A DNA stretch of 42,194 nucleotides from positions 1-42,194 of the forward strand of contig CAMUGE010000027.1 in NCBI GenBank assembly GCA_947088345.1. The letters are read 5' to 3'. The DNA is from an uncultured Roseburia sp. GTDB taxonomy: Bacteria > Bacillota > Clostridia > Lachnospirales > Lachnospiraceae. The notes beneath the pieces are model-generated. The model was not told where the DNA came from. It did not search any database and saw only the letters and a program-made list of their open reading frames with translations. The translations under genes were made by a program, and so were the position numbers. Below are positions 34,668 to 42,194 of this stretch, in pieces; position 1 is the first letter of the stretch; each line of letters begins with the position of its first letter.

Positions 34668-35992
34668 CCATGCGCATTGTTCTGCCGGATAAAGTGAAAT
34701 TTTTGATCGAAAAACTGAATCAATACGGTTATGAGGCATATGCAGTCGGAGGATGCGTCAGGGATTCCCTGTTAATGCAAAAGCCGAAAGACTGGGATAT
34801 CACGACGTCGGCGCTGCCTGCTCAGATAAAGAAAGTTTTTCCGCACACGGTGGATACAGGCATTGCGCATGGTACTGTGACGGTTTTGCTCGGGCGGGAA
34901 GGGTTTGAGGTGACTACGTATCGGATAGACGGCGAGTATGAGGATGCAAGACATCCAAAAGATGTGTTTTTCACATCAAACCTTTATGAGGACTTAAAAC
35001 GGCGCGACTTTACCATCAATGCGATGGCCTATAACGACAGCGGCGGACTGGTGGATGCGTTTGACGGAATCGGCGATTTGCGCAAAGGTGTGATTCGCTG
35101 CGTGGGCGATGCAGAAGAACGTTTTTCGGAGGATGCGCTAAGGATGCTGCGGGCAGTGCGTTTTGCGGCGCAGCTCGGCTTTGGGATTGACAAACGTACC
35201 GCGGAAGCGATCAAAAAACGAAGCCGCACAATCCAGTTGGTCAGTGCGGAGCGGATTTGTGCGGAGCTTGTCAAATTGTTGATTTCCAATCATCCGGAAC
35301 AGTTGTTAAAGGCTTATGAGACAGGCCTGACCAGCGTCTTTTTGCCGGAATTTGACGACATGATGCAGACGAAACAGAATCATCCGCATCACTGTCTTAC
35401 GGTTGGTATGCATACGGTGGAGACGATCAGACATGTGCCGCCTCAAAAGACGCTGCGTCTTGCCGCACTGTTTCATGATATTGCAAAACCAAAATGTCGG
35501 ACGACAGACGAAAACGGTATCCATCATTTCAGGGGGCATCCTCTGAAAGGAGAAGAGATGACGGGGCAGATAATGCGCAGACTCAAGTTTGACAATGATA
35601 CGATTCGGCATGTCTGTAAACTGGTGCGTTATCATGACGACAATCCGCCTTTGTCTGCGGGCAGTATACGCCGCGCATTAAACAGGGCCGGCCAGGATGC
35701 GTATCCGGCGCTGTTTGCATTAAAACGAGCGGATATTCTGTCTCAGAGCACATTTGAGCGGGAGAGCAAACTTGCCTATGTGGATGAGTATGAAAAAATA
35801 TACCATGATATTATACAGAAAAAAGAGTGCTTTACAGTCCAGGATCTTGCGGTAAACGGAAGCGATCTGATTGCAGCCGGAATGCGGCAGGGAAAGGAGA
35901 TCGGCGAGACATTAGGGAAGCTGCTGGAGCTGGTGTTGGAAGATCCGGCGCAGAATACAAAAGAAAATTTACTGGAACATGTCATAAAATAA
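34664..35992 (+). CDS. cca: CCA-adding tRNA nucleotidyltransferase
   Basis: A 442-residue enzyme that builds the CCA end of tRNAs, needed here because the tRNA-Thr gene does not encode CCA. The TTG at 34664 overlaps the proS stop (TTGA) and lies 9 nt after GGGGG; ATG 34670 is an alternative. The nucleotidyltransferase head has [10 protein letters not shown] and DWDITT, with [11 protein letters not shown] and [12 protein letters not shown]. An HD domain with [10 protein letters not shown] near 272 follows, so it is of the HD-containing class. It shares a hairpin with the next gene at its stop. Confidence 0.95.
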   Translation: MTMRIVLPDKVKFLIEKLNQYGYEAYAVGGCVRDSLLMQKPKDWDITTSALPAQIKKVFPHTVDTGIAHGTVTVLLGREGFEVTTYRIDGEYEDARHPKDVFFTSNLYEDLKRRDFTINAMAYNDSGGLVDAFDGIGDLRKGVIRCVGDAEERFSEDALRMLRAVRFAAQLGFGIDKRTAEAIKKRSRTIQLVSAERICAELVKLLISNHPEQLLKAYETGLTSVFLPEFDDMMQTKQNHPHHCLTVGMHTVETIRHVPPQKTLRLAALFHDIAKPKCRTTDENGIHHFRGHPLKGEEMTGQIMRRLKFDNDTIRHVCKLVRYHDDNPPLSAGSIRRALNRAGQDAYPALFALKRADILSQSTFERESKLAYVDEYEKIYHDIIQKKECFTVQDLAVNGSDLIAAGMRQGKEIGETLGKLLELVLEDPAQNTKENLLEHVIK

Positions 35993-36057
35993 AACCCCGG
36001 ACATATGATAAAAAGAAACGGCGGACAGCCGCAGCATAAACATATGGAGGGGTTTTT
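35991..36057 (+). promoter_or_regulatory. Long inverted repeat: cca terminator that also pairs with the next ribosome site
   Basis: AAAACCCC (35991-35998) pairs with GGGGTTTT (36049-36056), CATATG arms continue inside, and a CGGC/GCCG mini-stem sits in the loop. The T-run follows the stem, as in a terminator, while the 3' arm contains the GGAGGGG ribosome site of the CotS-like gene. It may reduce translation or transcription of that gene. Confidence 0.6.
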
Positions 36058-37053
36058 GTGTATAATCGACCGGAGCAGGTATTGGAAAAATACGAACTGG
36101 AAATAAAGTCAACTTCAAAATGCAGGGAAGGCTATCTGTGTGAGACAAATCAGGGGCCCAAAATATTAAAAGAATATCTGGGGTCAAGGGAGAGGGCTGC
36201 GTTTTTAATGGAAATGCTTGATTTTCTTTGGGAACACGGGGTCAATGTGGAGCGTATCGTTCCGACAGGGGAAAACGAGCCGATTGCACTCCACGAGGAA
36301 GAAACCAGATATCTGCTGACAGACGCCATTCCGGGCGCGGAGTGCGATACCAGAAACCGCAATGATATGATTACGGCAGTACATGCACTGGCGAAACTTC
36401 ACAACGTCGCAGAGCAATATGAAAACGAGGTACCCGAATTTGTAAAAACCAGCAGGGATTCCCTGCTTCTTCTGTATGAAAAACACAATCGCGAACTAAA
36501 TAAAGTAAAAAATTATGTCAGAAACAGAAAGAAAAAAAATGATTTTGAATCCTTATTTTCCGGATGTTATGGGGCGTTTATGGATAAAGCGTTTCGGGTG
36601 ACAGAACTTTTGCAGCAGACAGAGCCGCAAGAGGAAAGTTTTGGGTTTTGTCACGGAGAATTTAACCAGCATAATGTAATTTTTTCCAGAAGAGGTACAG
36701 CAATTGTGTACTTTGACCATTTTTCCTATCATATCAGAGTCAGCGACCTTGCAAATTTTATCCGCAAGATGATGGAAAAAAACAACTGGAACAGAGAGCT
36801 TGGAATGGCGCTGATTCTGGCTTATCATCAGGAGAGAAAACTCTCTGACCAGGAGATGCGCTACTTATACATATACCTTGCATACCCTGAAAAATTCTGG
36901 AAAGTTGCCAATCATTATTATAATTCTCATAAGGCATGGATTTCTGAGCGCAATATAGAGAAGCTTCAAAAGGTAATCGCGCAGGAGGAAAGCCGTACAC
37001 AATTTTTAGAAAGCCTATTTTCATTTCGGGTTGAATCGTGTATACTGAGGTAG
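36058..37053 (+). CDS. CotS/CotI-family spore-coat-associated kinase-like protein
   Basis: A 331-residue protein with a GTG start 6 nt after GGAGGGG. It follows the aminoglycoside-kinase-like fold of CotS/YutH proteins found in spore coats: an N-lobe with KILKEY (ATP-lysine-like) and YLLTDAIPGAECD, then the catalytic region FCHGEFNQHNV (about 197-207) and the DFG-like VYFDHFSYHIRVSDL. In the catalytic loop the usual HGD is HGE, so activity may be altered. The metal-binding FDHF stays. It points to a spore-former. A PEGA lipoprotein follows after 33 nt. Confidence 0.82.
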   Translation: MYNRPEQVLEKYELEIKSTSKCREGYLCETNQGPKILKEYLGSRERAAFLMEMLDFLWEHGVNVERIVPTGENEPIALHEEETRYLLTDAIPGAECDTRNRNDMITAVHALAKLHNVAEQYENEVPEFVKTSRDSLLLLYEKHNRELNKVKNYVRNRKKKNDFESLFSGCYGAFMDKAFRVTELLQQTEPQEESFGFCHGEFNQHNVIFSRRGTAIVYFDHFSYHIRVSDLANFIRKMMEKNNWNRELGMALILAYHQERKLSDQEMRYLYIYLAYPEKFWKVANHYYNSHKAWISERNIEKLQKVIAQEESRTQFLESLFSFRVESCILR

Positions 37054-37086
37054 GATTCCGTTGAACTTACACAGACAGAGGTAAAT

Positions 37087-38457
37087 ATGAAAAATAACAG
37101 ACGAAAAGTATGCAGCCTTTTAATGATACTGCTGTTTTGTGCGCTGGCAGGCTGTTCCGCGCCGGGAGAGCGCGCCGGGTCGCAGGGGATTGTAACCGGC
37201 AGGTACTATAATCCGAATGCGAAAGAGGACAGTGAGTCGCTTGAAGCCATAGAGGACACGCAGGAAGAGGAGGAGGCGTCAAAAGATCAGCCGGGGACAG
37301 ATCTGTTTTTAATTATCAGCAATGATATGAAAGCGCAGAAACTGGTGCTAAAGCAGATTGCGTCCGGAAAACAATATATGTACAATTATTCTACCGCAAC
37401 CTGTTTTTTAAATAAATACGGCGACAGGACTACAGCTTCGGAGTTTGCTTCAGGCCGCTGTATGACAGTGCGGCAAAAAGACGTGCAGGGAAAGCTGCTG
37501 GAGACAAAACTGTCCGATACCGTATGGGAATATCCGGATGTGACACGCTATACGGTGGATGAGGAGCGGGGGATTCTTAAGATAGCGGATATGAAATACG
37601 CGTTTGACGAGTCGCTGTTTGTAAATTCGGATGGCGAGGAGATGGAACTTTCCGATCTTACGGATCTGGATACAATACGTATTGTAGGAATCGGTAAAAA
37701 ACTTCTCTCCGTGTCTGTGACGACAGGACATGGGAAGCTTGCGCTGAAAAATACAGATCTTTTTGAGGGGAGTTTTATTCAGATTGGAAGCAAAATATTT
37801 TCCGAGATTACAAAAGATATGACATTGGAGATACCGGAAGGCGACTATACGGTCACAGTTGCAAATAACGGGTATGGCGGCAGTACGGATGTGACGATTG
37901 AGCGAAACAAGACAAGGGAGCTTGACCTGGATCAGTTAAAAGGGGAAGGGCCAAAGTTCGGGAAAATTTTATTTGCAGTGAATGTGGCGGATGCGGTTTT
38001 GATTATTGACGGGGAAGTTGTGGACTACAGTGAACCAATCTCGCTCCAATACGGCGTCCATAAGCTGATCGTTCTCTCCGAGGGATATGAGACGTATAAT
38101 AAGAAGCTGTTTGTCAATTCGCCGGAGGCAACCATCATTATCGGACTGGATGATGGCAGCATCACGCCGTCCGAGGGCACGACCCAAAAATCGGACAGTA
38201 CGGCAAAAGGCGGAATGTCAGGGAGCAAAGCGGGCAGCCTCGCAGGCAGCAAGGCAGGGGGCTCAACGTCTTCGGGCAGCGGCAGTTCGTCTTCGGGCGT
38301 GAATGCAGATAAGGTAAAAGAGACGGTTACAGACGCCGCTTTAAAAGCGCTTTTGGGCGGTGATTCGGACAGCGGTTCGTCCTCGTCCGATTATCTGTCA
38401 ACATTGACGGAGGTGCTGGAAATCCTGACTGACAAAGAGAAGAAAGAAAAAGAATAA
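37087..38457 (+). CDS. PEGA-domain lipoprotein with Ser/Gly-rich tail
   Basis: A 456-residue exported lipoprotein: signal with LAGC (Cys23), an acidic linker, a unique domain (about 75-245), then two PEGA-like segments (IPEGDYTVTVANNGYGG near 255 and VLIIDGEVVDYSEPISLQYG near 300-345, with KLIVLSEGYETYNKKLFV). A Ser/Gly/Ala low-complexity stretch (about 365-410) precedes a charged C-terminus. PEGA domains occur in surface proteins. The start follows CAGAGGTAAAT. It is next to the CotS-like gene; a role at the spore or cell surface is only a guess. Confidence 0.78.
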   Translation: MKNNRRKVCSLLMILLFCALAGCSAPGERAGSQGIVTGRYYNPNAKEDSESLEAIEDTQEEEEASKDQPGTDLFLIISNDMKAQKLVLKQIASGKQYMYNYSTATCFLNKYGDRTTASEFASGRCMTVRQKDVQGKLLETKLSDTVWEYPDVTRYTVDEERGILKIADMKYAFDESLFVNSDGEEMELSDLTDLDTIRIVGIGKKLLSVSVTTGHGKLALKNTDLFEGSFIQIGSKIFSEITKDMTLEIPEGDYTVTVANNGYGGSTDVTIERNKTRELDLDQLKGEGPKFGKILFAVNVADAVLIIDGEVVDYSEPISLQYGVHKLIVLSEGYETYNKKLFVNSPEATIIIGLDDGSITPSEGTTQKSDSTAKGGMSGSKAGSLAGSKAGGSTSSGSGSSSSGVNADKVKETVTDAALKALLGGDSDSGSSSSDYLSTLTEVLEILTDKEKKEKE

Positions 38458-38557
38458 AGAATAAGAAAAGATGTAATTTAGCAAGAAATCACTTGAAAAA
38501 ACACGGATACAAAGATAAGATAAAGATATAAAACCCAAAAGTCAGGAGGAGATAGCG

Positions 38558-40288
38558 ATGGGATACAAAGAGATGTATCAGGAGTGGTTGGACAATCCTT
38601 ATTTTGATGAGGAGACAAAAAAGGAGCTTCAGGGCATTGCAGGAGATGAGAAAGAGATTGAAGAACGGTTTTACATGGATCTGGAGTTTGGCACTGCCGG
38701 ATTAAGAGGCGTTATCGGGGCGGGGACAAACAGGATGAATGTCTATACGGTGAGAAAGGCAACGCAGGGGCTGGCTAACTATATCTGTTCCGTTAACGGA
38801 CAGGAGCGCGGCGTTGCAATCGCATATGATTCCAGAAGGATGTCGCCGGAATTTGCGGATGTGGCAGCGCTGTGTCTGGCCGGAAACGGGATTAAGGCTT
38901 ATGTTTTTGAATCTTTAAGGCCGACGCCTGAGCTTTCCTATGCAGTCAGAAAACTGGGCTGCATTGCAGGAATTAATATTACGGCAAGTCATAATCCGCC
39001 GGAGTACAACGGATATAAGGTGTACTGGGAGGACGGCGCGCAGATTACGCCGCCGCATGATGCCGGTATTATGGCGGAGGTTAAGAAAGTAACCGATTAT
39101 GCGGCAGTGAAGACGATGGAGCTTGACGCGGCGAAAGAGGCAGGTCTTTATCAGGTGATTGGTTCGGATATAGACGATCCGTATATCGGGGAATTAAAGA
39201 AACTGGTGCTGCATCAGGACTGCATTGATCAGGTTGGCGCAGAGATGAAAATCGTATATACGCCGCTGCACGGAACAGGAAACATTCCGGTTTGCCGCGT
39301 ACTCAAAGAACTCGGTTTTCCCAATGTGTACGTGGTGCCGGAGCAGGAGCTTCCGGACGGGGAGTTTCCGACGGTAAGTTATCCGAATCCGGAAGCTGCC
39401 GAGGCGTTTGAACTTGGACTTGCACTTGGAAAAAAGGTAGATGCCGATCTGATTTTAGCGACAGATCCGGATGCCGACCGCCTTGGCGTTTATGTAAAAG
39501 ATTCCAAAACAGGCGAATATCACAGTTTGACCGGAAATATGTCGGGATGTCTGATTGGAGATTATGTGATCGGACAGCGGAAAGAGATAAACGGACTGCC
39601 GGAAGACGGCGCTTTTATAAGGTCTATCGTTTCTACGAATATGGCGGATGCAATTGCAAAACATTACGGGATTCGGCTGATTGAAGTGCTGACGGGATTT
39701 AAATTTATCGGTCAGAAGATTCTGGAGTTTGAAAAGACAGGAAAAGGCACATATCTGTTTGGTATGGAGGAGAGCTACGGATGTTTAACCGGCACATATG
39801 CGAGGGATAAGGACGCCATAGTGGCTTCGATGACGCTCTGTGAAGCGGCAGCCTACTATAAGACAAAAGGGATGACTCTCTGGGACGCTATGCTTGCCAT
39901 GTATGAAAAGTATGGTTATTACAGGGATGATGTGACTTCCATAACATTAAAAGGCATCGAAGGCCTTGCAAAGATACAGGAAATTATGAATACGCTGCGC
40001 GAAAACGCACCGTCAGAGATCGGCGCGTATAAGGTGACCGCAGTTCGTGATTATAAAAACGAAACAATTACCGACACCGCGTCCGGCGCGGTAAAACCGA
40101 CAGGGCTTCCGTCTTCCAACGTGCTCTATTATGAGATGACAGACGATGCATGGGTATGCGTCAGGCCGTCGGGCACGGAGCCGAAAGTAAAATTTTATCT
40201 CGGCGTAAAGGGAAATTCACTTTCGGATGCAGAGGAAAAATCAGCGGCGCTGTCTAAAGCCGTACTTGCCATGATTGAAAAGATATAA
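38558..40288 (+). CDS. Phosphohexomutase (phosphoglucomutase/phosphomannomutase)
   Basis: A 576-residue alpha-D-phosphohexomutase linking glucose-6-P and glucose-1-P (or mannose phosphates). The phosphoserine loop is ITASHNPPEYNGYK near 143, the Mg2+ loop is DPDADRLGV near 303, the sugar-binding GMEESYG near 403-409, and the phosphate-binding VRPSGTEPKVKFY near 530. The length fits the PgcA/Pgm2-like branch. The start follows AGGAGGAGATAGCG. It feeds UDP-sugar and wall-polymer synthesis. A possible terminator (ACGCCG/CGGCGT, 40350-40396, then TTCTTTTT) lies downstream. Confidence 0.92.
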   Translation: MGYKEMYQEWLDNPYFDEETKKELQGIAGDEKEIEERFYMDLEFGTAGLRGVIGAGTNRMNVYTVRKATQGLANYICSVNGQERGVAIAYDSRRMSPEFADVAALCLAGNGIKAYVFESLRPTPELSYAVRKLGCIAGINITASHNPPEYNGYKVYWEDGAQITPPHDAGIMAEVKKVTDYAAVKTMELDAAKEAGLYQVIGSDIDDPYIGELKKLVLHQDCIDQVGAEMKIVYTPLHGTGNIPVCRVLKELGFPNVYVVPEQELPDGEFPTVSYPNPEAAEAFELGLALGKKVDADLILATDPDADRLGVYVKDSKTGEYHSLTGNMSGCLIGDYVIGQRKEINGLPEDGAFIRSIVSTNMADAIAKHYGIRLIEVLTGFKFIGQKILEFEKTGKGTYLFGMEESYGCLTGTYARDKDAIVASMTLCEAAAYYKTKGMTLWDAMLAMYEKYGYYRDDVTSITLKGIEGLAKIQEIMNTLRENAPSEIGAYKVTAVRDYKNETITDTASGAVKPTGLPSSNVLYYEMTDDAWVCVRPSGTEPKVKFYLGVKGNSLSDAEEKSAALSKAVLAMIEKI

Positions 40289-40547
40289 AAAATAATAGAA
40301 TTTTTCTCTCCCGTACAAGCTGATTTTAGGTCGGTTGAGGAATTGAGACACGCCGGGAAGCCGCAGAAACGCTATGTTTTTGCACGCTCTCGGCGTTCTT
40401 TTTATTCCCTGTTTTTGTGGTGTTTTTTTGGGCAATGGCGCCCAAATCCCACGCGGGGATATAAAGGGCTGTAAAAAGCAGTAACGGCGTTGGAGCATAT
40501 AGAAATTGAAACTCTATCTGCTCTGTTTTTCGCCAGAAAGGAGGACT

Positions 40548-40571
40548 ATGAGCGGTACAAATAATATGTGA
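40548..40571 (+). other. Putative 7-codon leader ORF (MSGTNNM)
   Basis: ATG 40548 follows AAAGGAGGACT and reads seven codons to TGA 40569-40571, just 17 nt before a terminator hairpin. A short translated leader before a terminator is the layout of attenuation, but the codons show no obvious amino-acid bias, so it may equally be the broken start of a lost gene. Confidence 0.25.
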
Positions 40572-40587
40572 AAACGATAGTCTGGAA

Positions 40588-40625
40588 AAGTCCTGACCTG
40601 TGCTGGTTGGGGCTTTATTTTTTAT
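40588..40625 (+). terminator. Terminator or attenuator hairpin
   Basis: AAGTCCTGACC pairs fully (with G-U pairs) with GGTTGGGGCTT around a TGTGCT loop, followed by TATTTTTTAT. Confidence 0.7.
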
Positions 40626-40653
40626 CTGAAAGAAAAAATTTCATATATTCCGC

Positions 40654-40682
40654 TTGAAGTCTTAAGATTTTGCGCATACAAT
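40654..40682 (+). promoter_or_regulatory. Promoter of the small membrane protein and lipoprotein pair
   Basis: TTGAAG (40654-40659), 17 bp, TACAAT (40677-40682), about 35 nt before the GTG at 40717. Confidence 0.6.
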
Positions 40683-40716
40683 AGAACGGGGATCAAAGGA
40701 AGAAAGGAGATAAATT

Positions 40717-41115
40717 GTGAAGCAACTGTTATATGATATTGTTGGATACATAGCAAAAATTCATGGCTACATCCTGCACTTAAACGATTCGTATGAATAT
40801 AATTTTTCGGACAAAGAGCTGCATTTTCTGGTGATAGGGGTGCTTGGAATGGCAATGCTTTTCTGTGTCTATCCCTGTTTTAAGTGGCTGGCGAAGAACA
40901 ACCATGTGATGGTGATTGCCTGGGTTTATGTGTTTACGCTGATTCTTGTGATTACATTTGCGATTGAGATCGGCCAGAAAGTTACGAACACAGGCGCGAT
41001 GGAATTTGCAGATATTGTGATGGGCATTATCGGATTTATGGCAATGTTTTTTGTTTTTGTACTGCTGCGTGCAGTCTGGAAAGGCTTCATCCGGCTGCTG
41101 CATGACGCAAAGTAA
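40717..41115 (+). CDS. Small integral membrane protein, weakly VanZ-like
   Basis: A 132-residue protein with a GTG start after AAAGGAGATAAATT. Three or four membrane helices are clear: LVIGVLGMAMLFCVYPCF, VMVIAWVYVFTLILVITFAI and IVMGIIGFMAMFFVFVLLRAVW. The stretch FAIEIGQKVTNTGAMEFADIV resembles the ExxQ...xxDxxD signature of VanZ-like proteins, which is the only hint of family. Function is unknown. A lipoprotein gene follows after 27 nt and is probably cotranscribed. Confidence 0.7.
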   Translation: MKQLLYDIVGYIAKIHGYILHLNDSYEYNFSDKELHFLVIGVLGMAMLFCVYPCFKWLAKNNHVMVIAWVYVFTLILVITFAIEIGQKVTNTGAMEFADIVMGIIGFMAMFFVFVLLRAVWKGFIRLLHDAK

Positions 41116-41142
41116 AACCGGGACAGGGAGGAGGGCTCAATT

Positions 41143-42087
41143 TTGAAAAACAGATTTAGAAACGGTGCGGCAGGAGCCGTATGCGCTGTTTTCGTCGCGA
41201 TGGGTTATTTGATGTCGACAGGCTGCGCGGGTTTAAATCAGGCAAAAGAAGAAGAGCAGCAGAGAAGCGAAAATGAACAGAACAGTCAGAAGCAGGAGTC
41301 TTTCGAGGAGGAAACACAAAACAGCCGGAAGCAGGAGTCTTTCGAGGAGAAAACAGAAAAAAACGGCAGTGCAGGGCATAATATAGCGGCTGCCGGAGAG
41401 GAAAAGCAGTTTTCTCCTGTAAAAGCGGACGGGTATACGATCAATCTGCCCGAAAGCAAATGGATCGGAGAACCCAATCTGTGGTGTGCGGAAGACAATG
41501 AACTGCTGCAGATTTGGACGGCGCTTTATGCGAGCAGAGAAGAGGCGGAACAGATATTGGGGGATGTCGGCTACACACAAATGGGCGGCGATATGCAAAA
41601 AACGGAATCCGGCTTAAGATACCATGTTCGGATAAAGGAAGCGATAGAGGGCGTTTGGTGCCTGTTTTATCGTTACCCGGAAGAAATGAAAGACATCTAT
41701 GCAGAAGAACTCTCGGAGATAGCCGATACGTTTGCGGTAACGGCAACGAAAGACGACAAATATCTTTACGGATATATCACGAAATTTGCCAGCGGTTCTG
41801 TTACGGTGGATCAGAAAAAATGGGTGACACCAGAAAGTAAAGAGTGGAATGCGTCCTATGACCAGGATGCAGGGTTTGCAGTTGTCGATATTGACAGCGA
41901 AGACGCTGCATATGCGCTTGGGGAAGACTGTACTTTTTCAGTACTGGAAAATCATCAGGGGCCGCCCGTTGGTCTGGATGTGAATGAATTTGAGACATAT
42001 TGGAAAGATGCTGAAAATCCGATTTTATGGGTTATGGAGATGGAGGACGGGCAGATCAGACATATCGCGGAACAATATATGCCATAA
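41143..42087 (+). CDS. Lipoprotein of unknown function with 13-residue tandem repeat
   Basis: A 314-residue exported lipoprotein with TTG start 41143, 7 nt after GGGAGGAGGG. The signal peptide ends in MSTGC (Cys28). Then comes a charged Glu/Gln-rich linker with two copies of a 13-residue unit, and a globular domain from about residue 90 (YTINLPESKWIGEPN ... WTALYASREEAEQIL). I do not recognise the family. It shares a transcript with the small membrane protein. An inverted repeat lies 63 nt after its stop. Confidence 0.75.
   Translation: MKNRFRNGAAGAVCAVFVAMGYLMSTGCAGLNQAKEEEQQRSENEQNSQKQESFEEETQNSRKQESFEEKTEKNGSAGHNIAAAGEEKQFSPVKADGYTINLPESKWIGEPNLWCAEDNELLQIWTALYASREEAEQILGDVGYTQMGGDMQKTESGLRYHVRIKEAIEGVWCLFYRYPEEMKDIYAEELSEIADTFAVTATKDDKYLYGYITKFASGSVTVDQKKWVTPESKEWNASYDQDAGFAVVDIDSEDAAYALGEDCTFSVLENHQGPPVGLDVNEFETYWKDAENPILWVMEMEDGQIRHIAEQYMP
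41281..41358 (+). repeat. Two tandem 39-bp coding repeats
   Basis: Units 41281-41319 and 41320-41358 differ at a few bases and encode NSQKQESFEEETQ and NSRKQESFEEKTE. The unit is a multiple of three, so copy number can change without breaking the frame. Confidence 0.85.
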
Positions 42088-42149
42088 CAATATATTTTAC
42101 AACGGATGGATCATTACGAAAGGACCGCAGCAATATATTTTCTTCAATT

Positions 42150-42177
42150 AGGCTTTTGGAAATTCCTCCAAAAGCCT
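42150..42177. terminator. Inverted repeat after the last lipoprotein gene
   Basis: AGGCTTTTGGA (42150-42160) pairs perfectly with TCCAAAAGCCT (42167-42177). The following T-tract is weak. An 11-nt CAATATATTTT occurs twice before it (near 42088 and 42131). Confidence 0.55.
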
Positions 42178-42194
42178 GCTATACTTTAGCCAGG

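Larger units (their letters stand above)
40289..40716 (+). other. 428-nt intergenic region: terminator-like stems, leader ORF, promoter
   Basis: No full gene is visible. In order: a possible phosphohexomutase terminator (40350-40396); an open stretch at about 40470-40562 (reads ...IEIETLSALFFARKEDYERYK) without a start, which looks like a decayed coding fragment; a 7-codon ORF with a perfect ribosome site (40548-40571); a terminator hairpin (40588-40625); and a promoter (40654-40682). A minus-strand frame at 40241-40498 has no ribosome site and overlaps the mutase gene end. Confidence 0.5.

Noticed and set aside
40241-40498. Minus-strand 85-residue frame
   Set aside because: No ribosome site, overlaps the end of the mutase gene, and its composition does not look like a protein.
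1-42194. CRISPR array
   Set aside because: No regularly spaced repeats with unique spacers were seen, and no cas gene is present.

Overview
The window looks like chromosomal DNA from a spore-forming clostridium, most likely family Lachnospiraceae. The grounds are moderate GC, strong GGAGG ribosome sites with frequent GTG/TTG starts, TTGACA/TATAAT promoters, a SAM-I riboswitch before metK, a CIRCE operator, a CotS-like spore-coat kinase homologue, and the gene order glmU(N)-pth-mfd. The genus is not resolved.

Layout. Positions 1-1605 look like the scarred edge of an old mobile element. They hold the end of an AgrC/GHKL-type kinase that lacks its phospho-acceptor region, a frameshifted tyrosine-recombinase remnant, and a tRNA-Thr(GGT) whose 3' end lies 3 nt from the remnant. 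Positions 1692-5725 carry a two-subunit ABC exporter behind a promoter with tandem direct repeats. Positions 5780-6367 are a CIRCE-controlled small heat-shock gene. On the minus strand, 6458-10102 encodes an M15 peptidase, a lipoprotein and an NSS-type sodium symporter. From 10231 the plus strand resumes with a GDPD-like membrane enzyme, a YgjP-type metalloprotein and a probable operon of OPT transporter, PqqD-like protein and Sfp-type phosphopantetheinyl transferase.

Positions 15394-24631 are housekeeping: a one-domain GlmU-like nucleotidyltransferase, pth, mfd, a foldase lipoprotein, a LysM/G5/M23 wall hydrolase and murA. An HD-GYP gene on the minus strand diverges from the SAM-I riboswitch and metK. 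A two-component system follows. Three copies of a short repeat sit directly behind Rho-independent terminators between 24.7 and 27.6 kb.

The most interesting locus is 29906-31404. It has a strong isolated promoter, an inverted-repeat candidate operator, a small MqsR-like toxin with a probable TTG start, and 11 nt later a three-part antitoxin candidate (CxxC/CxxCG zinc finger, HTH, SocA/Panacea domain). After it come a secreted nuclease lipoprotein with a C-terminal cysteine motif, an RluA-type pseudouridine synthase, proS and cca (overlapping), a CotS-like protein whose hairpin leader doubles as a terminator for cca, a PEGA lipoprotein, a phosphohexomutase, and a small membrane protein with a lipoprotein. 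I saw no CRISPR array, rRNA or intact transposon.
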